NCBI RefSeq assembly: GCF_004361815.1
Contig: NZ_SNWA01000001.1
Location: 3,720,001-3,784,000, forward strand
Origin: Paraburkholderia sp. BL10I2N1
Lineage (GTDB): Bacteria > Pseudomonadota > Gammaproteobacteria > Burkholderiales > Burkholderiaceae
Reading direction: 5' to 3'
Length of the DNA stretch: 64,000 bases
The notes beneath the pieces are model-generated. The model saw only the letters and a program-made list of their open reading frames with translations. It was not told the origin of the DNA and made no database searches. The position numbers and the translations under genes are program-made. Position 1 is the first letter of the stretch; each line of letters opens with the position of its first letter. This document shows, in pieces, positions 37,154 through 46,261 of the stretch.

Positions 37154-39046
37154 GTGAATATCCAGCCGACGCAACACCGTGTCGACGGAGAAACATCCGC
37201 GCCCTATCGCGCGGTGCGGATCGGTTCGGCGCCCGTCCGCGTGCGCCGCCACGGCGACGCCTGGTACATGGAATCGGACGCCACGCCCGGCAATTATCCG
37301 AAACGTCTGACCGACCGGCTCGCAAGCGGCGCGCAGGCGCATCCCGACCGCTGGCTCGTCGCGCGTCGCGGTCCGGATGGTACGTGGCGCGGCATCAGCT
37401 ATGCGCAGATGCTCAGTCATGCCCGCGCGATCGGCCAGGCGCTGCTCGATCGCAAGCTGTCGGCTGATCGCCCTGTCGCGATCCTCTCGGGCAATGACCT
37501 CGAACACATGATGATCGCGCTTGGCGCAATGTGGGCCGGCGTGCCTTACGCGCCGATTTCGCCGGCGTATTCGCTCGTCTCCAGCGACTACGGCAAGCTG
37601 CGTCACACGCTCGACCTGCTGACGCCGAGCCTCGTGTTCGCCACCGAAGGCGACACGTTTGCTGCCGCGATCGTCGCGACGGTCGCCGACGACGTCGAAG
37701 TAGTCACGGCCTCGGGTTCATGCGGACTACGCAACGCAACCGCGCTGTCGCAACTGCTCGACACGGTGCCCACTACGGTCGATGCCGCGCACGAGGCGAT
37801 CGATCCCGAGATGATCGCCAAATTCCTGTTCACGTCGGGCTCGACGATGCTGCCGAAAGCCGTGCCGACGACACATCGCATGCTGTGCAGCAATCAGCAG
37901 ATGCTGCTCGACACCTTTCCGGAGTTCGCCGTCGAGCCGCCCGTACTGGTCGACTGGCTGCCGTGGAATCATACGTTCGGCGGCAGTCACAACGTCGGCA
38001 TCGCGCTCTACAACGGCGGCACGCTGTATATCGACGACGGCAAGCCCGTCGCGAAGAAGTTCGACGAAACACTGCGCAATCTGCGCGAGATCGCGCCGAC
38101 CATCTACTTCAACGTGCCGAAGGGATGGGAAGAACTGACGATCGCGCTCGAAACCGACGCGCAACTGCGCGACACGTTCTTCTCACGCGTGAAGGTGTAT
38201 TTCTTCGCGGGCGCGGGACTCTCGCAGGCGGCGTGGAACCGGCTGCAAAGCGTCACCGAGCGCTTTTGCGGCGAGCGCATCCGCATCATGGCCGGGCTCG
38301 GCATGACGGAGACGTCGCCCTCGTGCCTGTTCACGACAGGGCCTGTCATGGGCGCGGGTTACGTCGGAATGCCGGCGCCCGGTTGCGAAGTCAAGCTCGT
38401 GCGCGTGGCGGGCAAGCTGGAGGCGCGCTTTCGCGGCCCGCATGTGATGTCCGGCTACTGGCGCATGGAGGACGCGCAAGCAGCGGGCTCCTTCGATGAC
38501 GAAGGCTATTACTGCAGCGGCGACGCGCTGAAGTTCGTCGATCCCCGGCGCCCCGAACTCGGTCTGATGTTCGACGGACGTATCGCCGAAGACTTCAAGC
38601 TCAGCTCTGGCACGTTCGTGAGCGTCGGACCGATGCGCGCACGTGTCATATCGGCGGGCGCGCCGTATGTGCAGGATGTGGTCGTGACGGGACTGAATCG
38701 CGACGATGTCGGCCTGCTGGTGTTCCCGCGGCTCGACGACTGCCGGCGGCTCGCGCAGTTGCCGCTGTCCGCGAGCGCGTCCGAGATCGTCGGCGCGCCT
38801 GCCGTGCGTGAGTTCTTCAGCCACCTGCTCGACGGTCTGAACCGCGAATCGACGGGCAGCGCGACGGCGATCGCCCGGCTGCGGTTGCTCGACGTGGCGC
38901 CCTCGCTCGATCTCGGCGAGATCACGGACAAAGGTTCGATCAATCAGCGCGCGGTGTTGATGCATCGTGCGGAACTCGTCGAGGCGATGCACGATGCGCG
39001 GCGCAACGACCCACACGTGATCTACGTGGTGCCTTGCAAGGCGTGA
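37154..39046 (+). CDS. fcs: Feruloyl-CoA synthase
   Basis: 630 residues, GTG start with AGGAG 9 bases upstream. ANL-type adenylating enzyme: the P-loop is FLFTSGSTMLPKAVPTTHRM, then WLPWNHTFGGSHNVGIALYN, AGLGMTETSPSCLFT and the hinge and DFKLSSGTFVSVGPM. The C-terminus ends with GEITDKGSINQRAVL, containing the catalytic-Lys-like region. It activates ferulate, p-coumarate or caffeate to the CoA thioester with ATP, supplying Ech. It lies 114 bases after vdh in the same orientation. Confidence 0.92.
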   Translation: MNIQPTQHRVDGETSAPYRAVRIGSAPVRVRRHGDAWYMESDATPGNYPKRLTDRLASGAQAHPDRWLVARRGPDGTWRGISYAQMLSHARAIGQALLDRKLSADRPVAILSGNDLEHMMIALGAMWAGVPYAPISPAYSLVSSDYGKLRHTLDLLTPSLVFATEGDTFAAAIVATVADDVEVVTASGSCGLRNATALSQLLDTVPTTVDAAHEAIDPEMIAKFLFTSGSTMLPKAVPTTHRMLCSNQQMLLDTFPEFAVEPPVLVDWLPWNHTFGGSHNVGIALYNGGTLYIDDGKPVAKKFDETLRNLREIAPTIYFNVPKGWEELTIALETDAQLRDTFFSRVKVYFFAGAGLSQAAWNRLQSVTERFCGERIRIMAGLGMTETSPSCLFTTGPVMGAGYVGMPAPGCEVKLVRVAGKLEARFRGPHVMSGYWRMEDAQAAGSFDDEGYYCSGDALKFVDPRRPELGLMFDGRIAEDFKLSSGTFVSVGPMRARVISAGAPYVQDVVVTGLNRDDVGLLVFPRLDDCRRLAQLPLSASASEIVGAPAVREFFSHLLDGLNRESTGSATAIARLRLLDVAPSLDLGEITDKGSINQRAVLMHRAELVEAMHDARRNDPHVIYVVPCKA

Positions 39047-39117
39047 AAGCGTCCAGGATGACGTAGAAGGCGAACGGCGCGGTAACATGGCGTCTTCCAC
39101 GACAGCATCCGGCCGAT

Positions 39118-39645
39118 GTGATGACGGGCAAATCTCCCACAAAAACGACTACAGCGACTAAAACAACGAGAGCGGCAGCCGCAAGCACTGCCCGCTCACG
39201 CCCTGCCTCGACGGGTCGCAAGGCTGCCGCGCGTCCCCGGCTGACCTATCTGATCGGCAGCCTCGACCGCATTCTGCGCCGCAAGATGACGGAAGCGCTG
39301 GCCCCGCTCGGGCTGACGCTCGCGCAGTTCACCGCGCTTTCGGTGCTGGAAGCGCGCGGCGAGGCGTCGAATGCCCAACTCGCCGAGCGGTCGTTCATCA
39401 CGCCGCAATCGGCCAACGAAGTCATGAGCGTAATGGCGTCGCGCAATTGGATTACGCGCGAGCCGGATCCGAATCATGGCCGCATCGTCGTACTTCGACT
39501 CACGAACGAAGGGCGCCAGGTGCTGAATCGATGCAAGGCTACGGTACATGTTCTGGAAACCCAGATGCTCTCGGGCATCGAGGCGCATGATGCGTCGGCT
39601 GCGCAGGACCTGCTGGAACTCTTCGTCCGAAATCTTCGCGAGTGA
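39118..39645 (+). CDS. MarR family regulator of hydroxycinnamate genes
   Basis: 175 residues; GTG at 39118 or ATG at 39121. The first 40 residues are a basic Thr/Ala/Lys-rich tail (KTTTATKTTRAAAASTARSR), then a winged helix: GLTLAQFTALSVLEARGEAS, QLAERSFITPQSANEVMSVM, and the wing REPDPNHGRIVVLRLTNEG. MarR-type repressors of ferulic acid genes (FerC/FerR type) release DNA on binding the CoA ester. It is 71 bases after fcs, and the dyads at 34.3-34.6 kb fit a MarR dimer. The tail is unusual and could bind DNA non-specifically. Confidence 0.87.
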   Translation: MMTGKSPTKTTTATKTTRAAAASTARSRPASTGRKAAARPRLTYLIGSLDRILRRKMTEALAPLGLTLAQFTALSVLEARGEASNAQLAERSFITPQSANEVMSVMASRNWITREPDPNHGRIVVLRLTNEGRQVLNRCKATVHVLETQMLSGIEAHDASAAQDLLELFVRNLRE

Positions 39646-39674
39646 GAACCGGTCCTGTACATCACCAGATGCGG

Positions 39675-40210
39675 TCAGGGACTCGACCCTCGCACCGTCA
39701 GGTATGCGACCTGGTACGCATGCCGCTCCACGTTCCGCGCGAGGTATGTCTGAACGACCGGGTTGCTCCGCAACGAACGAAAGGAAGGGTGCGCGCGCAG
39801 GAACGCATCGACGTCAGGAACCGCCAATTCCTTACCGTTGATCCAGTCCATCATGACTCGCGGGATTCTCAGCCAGCGGGCTGGCCAATAGAAGCGCCCA
39901 TCGTTGTCCACTGCGTAGCGGCCGCGCACCAGCACAGGATTGTCGGAGCCCGATGCGGAAGGCTCAGTAGCATATTCTGCACACGTCGCAATATCGAACG
40001 GAACAAAGTGCCGCACGATTCGGAGGATTCCGCCGAGCATGGCCTCGGTAGATGGCCCCGGATCGCAGGCGCGGCGCAGTTCCAGAGCGCCGCGCAGGCG
40101 CGGCGCAGTTCCAGAGCGCCAATTGCGAACTTCAGCTGGTCGGCCTGCCTCACGCTGCCTCCCCTTCTGACGGACACGACTTCCTGTAGGACCAGCGCCG
40201 CTATCCGCAA
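39675..40210 (-). pseudogene. GAF-like sensor protein, broken by a 29-bp tandem duplication
   Basis: Two overlapping frames encode one ancestral protein of about 168 residues: the first part runs through VRQADQLKFAIGALELRRAC, and the second continues as DPGPSTEAMLGGILRIVRHF, VPFDIATCAEYAT, RFYWPARWLRIP and ends VAYLTVRGSSP. Deleting one copy of the repeat at 40064-40120 joins them exactly. The sequence resembles the N-terminal GAF-like sensor of some regulators, but no output domain follows, so it may be truncated as well. The start (TTG at 40210) is uncertain; the frame continues further upstream without a good start. Confidence 0.6.
40064..40120. repeat. 29-bp tandem duplication
   Basis: The 28-base unit at 40064-40091 recurs exactly at 40093-40120, a period of 29 bases. 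The copies are identical, so the event is recent. 29 is not a multiple of three, so it shifts the frame of the surrounding reverse-strand gene. Confidence 0.85.
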
Positions 40211-40334
40211 AGGTGCGAGCTTTCTCTTACCCTTCCGCCCTTGTCGCCTGCCGCGAAACTCCCAACGCCCTCTGCTTCGCGGTGCGTCAGGTCGAGAAAC
40301 AGCATACGACTGCGATGCGCTGGAAACCCGATAA

Positions 40335-41714
40335 TCACTGCGCCGCGATGCAAAACGCCAAAAGTCCCGACGTGACCTCGTCGATGATTTGCTTCATCTC
40401 CGGATACGGCGGATGGAATGGCGTCGGGTTTTGCGGACTGCCCCACTCGATCGTGTACGAAAACACCTTAGCTTTTTTGGCATCGATCAGGTGACGGCTG
40501 AACGCATAGTCATCCGACGTGCCGGCCGTCGGATACAGGCTCATCGACTGCTCCGTCTTGTAGACCCGGCCACGCGATGCCTTGATCGCATCACGCATCT
40601 CGTTTGCCAGGTTGACCGCGATCTTCTTGTCCTCGGCCGAGATGTACTCACGGTATGCCTTGTCGTCAGCAATACCGCGCTTGCCGTCATACGTGGGGTT
40701 CTGGAAATTCATCGCTGGGTCGTCGCTTTGATCGACATCGTCACCCCAGTTGTACAGGATATCTTCCGAGTAGCTATGCAGGTCGACAAAATAACGAATG
40801 TGCGGAAAGTTGTCGAACACCCAGACGGCGTTCTTCGTCTCCGGCTCGGAGGTTGCCGCGGGCCCAATGTAGACATCGTGGTCGCACGGATCGGTGGAGT
40901 TTGCAATCGGCGACTTCGGGTTGAAGTACTTTGGAAAGTCCCAGAGAAAATCGTAATTACGGTTGACGTCAACACCGACGCACTGGGACTGCGTATGTCC
41001 CGCTGGCGCAGGCCGTCGATTCTTGCGCCACATCGGTTCGCTCAGCATGCTGTAGTTGCGTCCGTCAGGATTGGCCAGGGGAAAGACGTAAATGTCCTTC
41101 GTGTCCACCACGGCTTTGATTTGTGCGGAGGTAAAGGTCCTGCTGCCAATCGTGATATCCGTAGTTGTCCGGTATGCGTTGGTGAGCAGTTGCACGAAGT
41201 TGATGAGAATGTCAGGGCTGCCCCATTCGCGCGCGTGAACGCCGCCAAGGAAATAGATTCCGACGCGGCCCGCTCCGCTGCCTTTGCCAATCTTGAGCGC
41301 GTGACAAACACGCTTCTCCCATGTTTCGTTCGGCAATTTGATCAACGTGGTGAACGCGTCATTCGGAGCCTCTGATTCGGCAGCCAGGGCCGCCTCAACG
41401 TGCGCGACATCGAGGTATCCAGTGCCAGCGACGACCGATAACGCTTCGCGCATCAATGCGCCGCCTACGCTTTTGCGTTTTTCCTTTTGTCGCGCCACAC
41501 CCTCGATTTCCGCATCCTCAAGACGTTCAACCTTGTAGCCCGCAGTTTCAAGCGCACGAATCTGTTCGTCGCTAGCGTGTGCGTCGACGCGGTAGCCTGC
41601 TGCGACTTTCTCAACCGTGTGCCGGGCGACCGTGACTCTATACTTTGTCACGAGGTCGGCCATTGCCGCGTAGTCGCTTCCGGTAATTCTGGCGTGATAA
41701 TTCGACACTTTCAT
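40335..41714 (-). CDS. M14 family zinc carboxypeptidase
   Basis: 459 residues. Zinc ligands: HAREW (HxxE) within FLGGVHAREWGSPD, and the later His in FVDLHSYSE; the catalytic Glu is in VFSYTIEWGSPQ. Substrate-site features: PLANPDGRNYSM and GVDVNRNYDF. The N-terminal 130 residues resemble a propeptide-like region (YHARITGSDYAAMADLV, YKVERLEDAEIEG), but no signal peptide is visible, so location is unclear. Isolated between a broken sensor gene and a broken MFS gene; nothing nearby suggests a substrate. Confidence 0.87.
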   Translation of the reverse strand: MKVSNYHARITGSDYAAMADLVTKYRVTVARHTVEKVAAGYRVDAHASDEQIRALETAGYKVERLEDAEIEGVARQKEKRKSVGGALMREALSVVAGTGYLDVAHVEAALAAESEAPNDAFTTLIKLPNETWEKRVCHALKIGKGSGAGRVGIYFLGGVHAREWGSPDILINFVQLLTNAYRTTTDITIGSRTFTSAQIKAVVDTKDIYVFPLANPDGRNYSMLSEPMWRKNRRPAPAGHTQSQCVGVDVNRNYDFLWDFPKYFNPKSPIANSTDPCDHDVYIGPAATSEPETKNAVWVFDNFPHIRYFVDLHSYSEDILYNWGDDVDQSDDPAMNFQNPTYDGKRGIADDKAYREYISAEDKKIAVNLANEMRDAIKASRGRVYKTEQSMSLYPTAGTSDDYAFSRHLIDAKKAKVFSYTIEWGSPQNPTPFHPPYPEMKQIIDEVTSGLLAFCIAAQ

Positions 41715-42052
41715 TCTCCCGGGCAGCTCTCTGCCTTTGCAATCTTAAAAACGGTCTGGCAGCAGATATTTCAAATCCGCGAGTCATCGTCATACCTTCG
41801 CGAATCCGTTCGCATCGGTCCAGATAGCGCTGGCCCGCTGGCACGGCAAAGCGATTCCAGCAGAACACGTCAAAAATGAGCTGATACGCGTTGGATTATA
41901 GAAATACTACAATCATCCTTGATGCCGATCTTTCAAATCGTGCGCAAGAGAATATGAAAAATACATGTAAGATCAAAGATGTACTGTCGAGTTTCGAGCT
42001 TGACGTGCCCTACAATCGACAGGCATTGTTGTAAAACTACAAGACACGCTGA
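41715..42052. other. AT-rich gene-free interval in the mosaic block
   Basis: About 340 bases, more AT-rich than the flanks, especially 41880-42010. No gene or repeat is supported. It separates the carboxypeptidase gene from the MFS fragment. Confidence 0.4.
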
Positions 42053-42892
42053 TCACTGTTCTTCGCGCGGCTCGCGGATCAGATTCTGCTTTTTCTCGTT
42101 CCCCTGGTCATTTTCCAAACGACCGGGCGTGTATCTTGGTCTGGCATCGCGTTTTCGCTCGAGACCTTCCCAAGATATCTGTGTTTTCCGGTTCTGGGCG
42201 CGCTTTGCGACCGGCATTCGCCCGGTAAGCTCATGCGCATCAGTCAGATTCTCCGGGCATTGGTGTGTGTCGTTGGCGTTGCCGGATACGACCTTTTCGG
42301 CGGAATAGGATGGCTGATCGCGCTTTCACCGTTGTGCGGCATGCTGACGAGCCAGGGCATCGTCGCGCGCGAGGTGATGCTGCCGCAGATCTTCAGCAGC
42401 CATCGCTTCGAGAAAGTGCTGTCGTATTCGCAACTGGCAGACCAGCTTGGGCTGGTTCTGGGCCCGATGCTGGCAGCTATGCTGCTGTCGTGGTGGCGCT
42501 GGGAGTTCGTCGTCGCCGCAACAGCCGTCCTGTTCTTTACCGCTGATATCGCACTGGCCTATTGGCAAAAAGCGAGCGCCTTCGAATTTGCTGTACCGGA
42601 AAGTGCACACGGCACCTGGTTCAAGCCGATCAAGACGGCGCTCGCTCACGTCATCCATCTCCCTGGCCTCAAGTCCGTCATCCTGCTGGCTGCTGCGGAG
42701 AACCTCGTGATCGGTGTGACGCTCGCAACGTCCGCCGCGATGGTCACCGGTTTTCACCGCTTCGGTCCCGGCACGGTAATTCTGGTTCTGTCGTTGTGTA
42801 TGGGCGGCCTCGGCCTCCTGGTCTCGCTTGTTCCTCGCCTTCGGAAAGACCAGAACCCTTCGGCGGCGTCAGCATCCTCCCACGAAGGCTAG
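42053..42892 (+). pseudogene. MFS transporter fragment, no start codon and truncated end
   Basis: The frame opens after a stop at 42050 with LFFARLADQILLFLVPLVIF, which looks like the first helix of an MFS protein missing only its first residues; no start codon with a ribosome site exists there. Helices continue to about ENLVIGVTLATSAAMVTGFH and VILVLSLCMGGLGLLVSL, then the frame ends in a polar, unrelated tail (RKDQNPSAASASSHEG). Only about eight helices are present, so it is a remnant. A start at ATG 42233 would give a shorter, non-functional protein. Confidence 0.7.
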
Positions 42893-42896
42893 GGGC

Positions 42897-43211
42897 ATGA
42901 TGGAGCGGTTTCACAAATACTTCGAGGACAGCGCGATCCGCCAGCGAAACAAGGGGCATACCTGGGCAAGCTGGCACGTTCAGGCGGGCACGCCGCTGAA
43001 CCGGTTGATGGAATTAGCGAGCTGGGCGAAGTATGAGCACATTCTCCGGTATGCCCACCTTGCGCCCGACCATCTGCAGAACACGCCAATATGGTCACTA
43101 TCTGGGCACAACCGGACGCAGAAAACGTGCAAACCCTTGCGGCATAGGGCTCCTGGAAAGCATTATTTCGCCAGGGACATGCGAAACAAGGCTTGGGTGG
43201 ACCCCATATAA
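42897..43211 (+). pseudogene. Tyrosine recombinase C-terminal remnant
   Basis: Residues in the middle match the end of a phage-type integrase: HTWASWHVQAGTPLNRLMEL, ASWAKYEHILRYAHLAPDHL. The Tyr in RYAHLAP is the nucleophile position. The preceding HxxR box is replaced (QRNKGHTW), and the N-terminal domains are absent, so it cannot be active. It lies 48 bases before ygfZ, at the right edge of the mosaic block, where an integrated element once ended. Confidence 0.75.
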
Positions 43212-43258
43212 TAGTTGCTTGCTTAAGCTAAAGTCAGAATTGACCCTACTGCGAATCC

Positions 43259-44317
43259 ATGACTGCACCGCTCGCCTCCGCGCCAGATACGCCTGTTCCG
43301 GCCTCCGCCGCCCACCCTGCACCCGCTCCGTTTCCGCGTCCGGCGCCCGCTGAGTTCGACGCCGTGCTCACACGCGGCGCGTTTATGCCGCTCACGCAGT
43401 GCGGTGTCATTGACGTCACCGGCGACGATGCCGCCACGTTCCTGCACAGCCAGCTCACCAACGACACCCAGCATCTCGATGCCGCGAACGCCCGTCTGGC
43501 GGGCTACTGCTCGCCCAAGGGCCGGTTGCTTGCATCGTTCCTGACATGGCGCACGGGCGAGACGATCCGCCTGCTGGTGTCGAAGGAGATCCAGCCCGCC
43601 GTGCAGAAGCGCCTGTCGATGTTCGTGCTGCGCGCGAAGGCGAAGCTCGTCGACGCGAGCGCCGATCTTGCCGTGGTCGGCCTTGCCGGCGATGTCCGGC
43701 CAGCGTTGTCGCATGTATTCGATGCCATTCCCGACGGCGTTCACGTCAAGGTGGACGGCCCGGCGGGCTCGCTCATCCATGTCCCCAGTGCCGCCGGACG
43801 GCTGCGCTATCTGTGGATCGGGCCGAAGGCCGACGTCGAGGCGCGTCTGCGGTTGCTCGAAGGCAAGCTCGCGCGCGTCTCGCCGGCCGTGTGGGACTGG
43901 CTGGATATCCGCGCGGGCGAGCCGCGCATCACGCAGCCGGTCGTCGAGCAGTTCGTGCCGCAGATGGTCAACTTCGACGTGCTCGGCGGCGTCAACTTCC
44001 GCAAGGGCTGCTATCCGGGCCAGGAAGTGGTGGCCCGCAGCCAGTATCGCGGCACGATCAAGCGGCGCACGTCGCTCGCGAACGTCGCGGGCGCGCTGGC
44101 GAATGTCGCGGCGGGAGCCGAACTCTTCCATTCGGACGACCCGGGCCAGCCGTGCGGCATGGTCGTCAATGCGGCTTCCGCACCTGAAGGCGGCGTCGAT
44201 ATACTGGTCGAGATCAAGCTCGCGGCGCTCGAAGCCGGTTCGGTGCATCTGGGCGCCGCCGATGGCCCTGTGCTTACCTTCCTGCCGTTGCCGTATTCAC
44301 TGCCAACCGAGGTCTGA
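43259..44317 (+). CDS. ygfZ: Folate-binding protein YgfZ
   Basis: 352 residues. The diagnostic motif KGCYPGQEVVARSQYRG is near residue 250, with the key Cys; the N-terminal GcvT-like region has FLHSQLTNDTQHL and GYCSPKGRLLASFL. YgfZ helps assemble or repair certain iron-sulfur enzymes with folate. Its N-terminus has a Pro/Ala-rich stretch of 30 residues before the fold. In related genomes I expect it beside mltG; here the two are 16 kb apart. The NRDE gene follows 36 bases later. Confidence 0.93.
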   Translation: MTAPLASAPDTPVPASAAHPAPAPFPRPAPAEFDAVLTRGAFMPLTQCGVIDVTGDDAATFLHSQLTNDTQHLDAANARLAGYCSPKGRLLASFLTWRTGETIRLLVSKEIQPAVQKRLSMFVLRAKAKLVDASADLAVVGLAGDVRPALSHVFDAIPDGVHVKVDGPAGSLIHVPSAAGRLRYLWIGPKADVEARLRLLEGKLARVSPAVWDWLDIRAGEPRITQPVVEQFVPQMVNFDVLGGVNFRKGCYPGQEVVARSQYRGTIKRRTSLANVAGALANVAAGAELFHSDDPGQPCGMVVNAASAPEGGVDILVEIKLAALEAGSVHLGAADGPVLTFLPLPYSLPTEV

Positions 44318-44353
44318 CGCGTTGGCCCAACCTTACCTGACGGCGACACGTTC

Positions 44354-45178
44354 ATGTGTCTGATCGTCTTCGACTGGCGACCGGACGCATCGGGCGGCCC
44401 GCTCCTCACGCTTGCCGCCAATCGCGACGAGTTCTTTCGTCGCGCCGCCCTACCGATGAACTGGTGGGTCGATGCGCCTGGCTTGCTGGCGGGGCGAGAC
44501 CTCGTCGGTGGCGGGACGTGGCTCGGGATCACACGCGACGGCCGCTTTGCCGCGCTCACCAACTATCGCGCTCCGCACGAGATGCGGCCCGATGCGCCGA
44601 CGCGCGGCACGCTCGTGAGCGCCTGGCTGTCCGGAGAGCGGACCGTGCCGCTCGACTATCTGCAGCAGGTCGCGCGAACCGGCGATATCTACAACGGCTT
44701 CAACCTGCTGGTCGGCGACCTGTCGCGGCGCGAACTCGGCTGGTACTGCAATCGCTCGGAGGCCGCGCCGGTCTTGCTCGAAGCCGGCACGCACGGCATT
44801 TCGAACGCGGTACTCGATACGCGATGGCCGAAGCTGGTCAGAAAGCGCGCCGAACTTGCCGCATTGCTCGCGGAAAACGCAACGCCGCCGCTGTCAAGCC
44901 TGATCGACATGATGCGCGACCCCCGTCTCGCTCGCGACGACGAGCTGCCTTCCACCGGTATTCCGCTCGAACGCGAACGGGTGTTGTCGGCAGCATTCAT
45001 CGAAACGCCCGAGTACGGCACGCGCGGAACCACCGCGCTGCAGGTAGCGGCCGAAAGCGAAACGCTGAAAGTGAACGTCACCGAGCGCAGCGACGACAAC
45101 GGTTCGCACCGGATCGCGCGGCCGGGACACTTCGAGCGCTCATATGGGTTCGACATCGCGTTAGACATCGCTCACTGA
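44354..45178 (+). CDS. NRDE family protein (TANGO2-like)
   Basis: 274 residues. The naming motif is present at the start: PLLTLAANRDEFFRRAALPM, with GGGTWLGITRDGRFAALTNY and EVGLY-like region NGFNLLVGDLSRRELGWYCN; SNAVLDTRWPKL lies in the centre. The second residue is Cys (MCLIVFDW), the predicted N-terminal nucleophile of this Ntn-hydrolase-like fold. TANGO2 has been linked to heme transport or lipid metabolism in eukaryotes; its bacterial role is unknown. Likely co-transcribed with ygfZ. Confidence 0.9.
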   Translation: MCLIVFDWRPDASGGPLLTLAANRDEFFRRAALPMNWWVDAPGLLAGRDLVGGGTWLGITRDGRFAALTNYRAPHEMRPDAPTRGTLVSAWLSGERTVPLDYLQQVARTGDIYNGFNLLVGDLSRRELGWYCNRSEAAPVLLEAGTHGISNAVLDTRWPKLVRKRAELAALLAENATPPLSSLIDMMRDPRLARDDELPSTGIPLERERVLSAAFIETPEYGTRGTTALQVAAESETLKVNVTERSDDNGSHRIARPGHFERSYGFDIALDIAH

Positions 45179-45207
45179 TGCCTTCCCGACCTCCCGTGTT
45201 GTTTCGG

Positions 45208-46167
45208 TCAGTCGATACCGAATGCCGCGCGCAGCGCCATGGCCGCGTCGGCATGCGCCTCTGCCACCTCGGGCACGAAACCGCCCATCTTGAAGAACTC
45301 GTGGATCATGCCCGCGTAGCGTTGCAGTGTGACCACATTCCCTGCCGCGCGCAGTTTGTCGGCATAGGCGGCGCCCTCATCGCTGAGCGGATCGTACTCG
45401 GCCGTCGCGATCCACGCGGGTGCGAGGCCAGCAAAGGCCGGCGCGCCGCGTGTCCCATCGAGCGGGGCGAAGCGCCAGTCGTGACGATCGTCCGCGTCAC
45501 GGACGTATTGCCCGAAGAACCACTGGATCGTGTCGCCCGACAGCAGGAAGCCATCGGACAGCCGCGTATGGGAATCGGTCTGCTGATGACCGGTCGCGCC
45601 GGGATAGATCAACAGTTGCAACGCGAGCGGAATGCCGGCGTCGCGCGCAAGCACGGCGCACACCGTGGCGAGCGTGCCGCCCGCGCTGTCGCCGCCGATC
45701 GCAATGCGCGCCTGATCCACGCCGTATAGCGCGGCATTTGCGGATAGCCACGTGAGTGCGTCGAACGCGTCGTTCACCGCGGTGGGGAATTTGTGCTCTG
45801 GCGCGAGCCGGTAGTCAACGGACAGCACCACGCACTGAGCGTCGCGCGCGAACATGCGGCACAGCGCATCGTGCGTATCCACGCTGCCGACCGTGAATCC
45901 GCCACCATGGAAATACACGAGCGCCGCTGCAGGCTCAGCCCAGCCCGGCTCGACAGGGTAATAAAGGCGCGCGCGGATCGTCGCGCCGTCGCGCGTCGGC
46001 AATGCGAGGTCTTCGACCGAAAACATCGGCGCGCTCGCGATCTCTAGAATCGGTGCGCTTTTCTCGTACGACGCGCGCGCCTGTTGCGGCGTGAGTTCGT
46101 GATAGGCGGGACGCTTCGCTTTCGCGATCATCTCGAGCACCTGCTCGATCTTCGGATTCAACGGCAT
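45208..46167 (-). CDS. Alpha/beta hydrolase (HSL-type esterase)
   Basis: 319 residues from the ATG giving MPLNPKIEQVLEMI. HSL/GDSAG esterase features: oxyanion motif VYFHGGGFTVGSVDTHD, nucleophile elbow IGGDSAGGTLAT, acid EYDPLSDEG and His GMIHEFF. It hydrolyses short acyl esters. It is the last gene of a five-gene reverse-strand cluster (Dabb protein, hotdog thioesterase, MDR reductase, SDR, this esterase), consistent with acyl or lipid metabolism; the real substrate is unknown. Confidence 0.92.
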   Translation of the reverse strand: MPLNPKIEQVLEMIAKAKRPAYHELTPQQARASYEKSAPILEIASAPMFSVEDLALPTRDGATIRARLYYPVEPGWAEPAAALVYFHGGGFTVGSVDTHDALCRMFARDAQCVVLSVDYRLAPEHKFPTAVNDAFDALTWLSANAALYGVDQARIAIGGDSAGGTLATVCAVLARDAGIPLALQLLIYPGATGHQQTDSHTRLSDGFLLSGDTIQWFFGQYVRDADDRHDWRFAPLDGTRGAPAFAGLAPAWIATAEYDPLSDEGAAYADKLRAAGNVVTLQRYAGMIHEFFKMGGFVPEVAEAHADAAMALRAAFGID

Positions 46168-46261
46168 CGGACATGAGCGCGGCGCGCTCGCGCCGCCTGA
46201 AAAGAATGAGCGCCGTATGATGCCATGAAGCCCCTCTTTGCCGCCCTCTTCCCTGGCACCC

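Noticed and set aside
42233..42892. An intact MFS gene starting at 42233
   Set aside because: The same frame upstream encodes typical helix 1-2 residues, so this Met is internal and the gene is a fragment.
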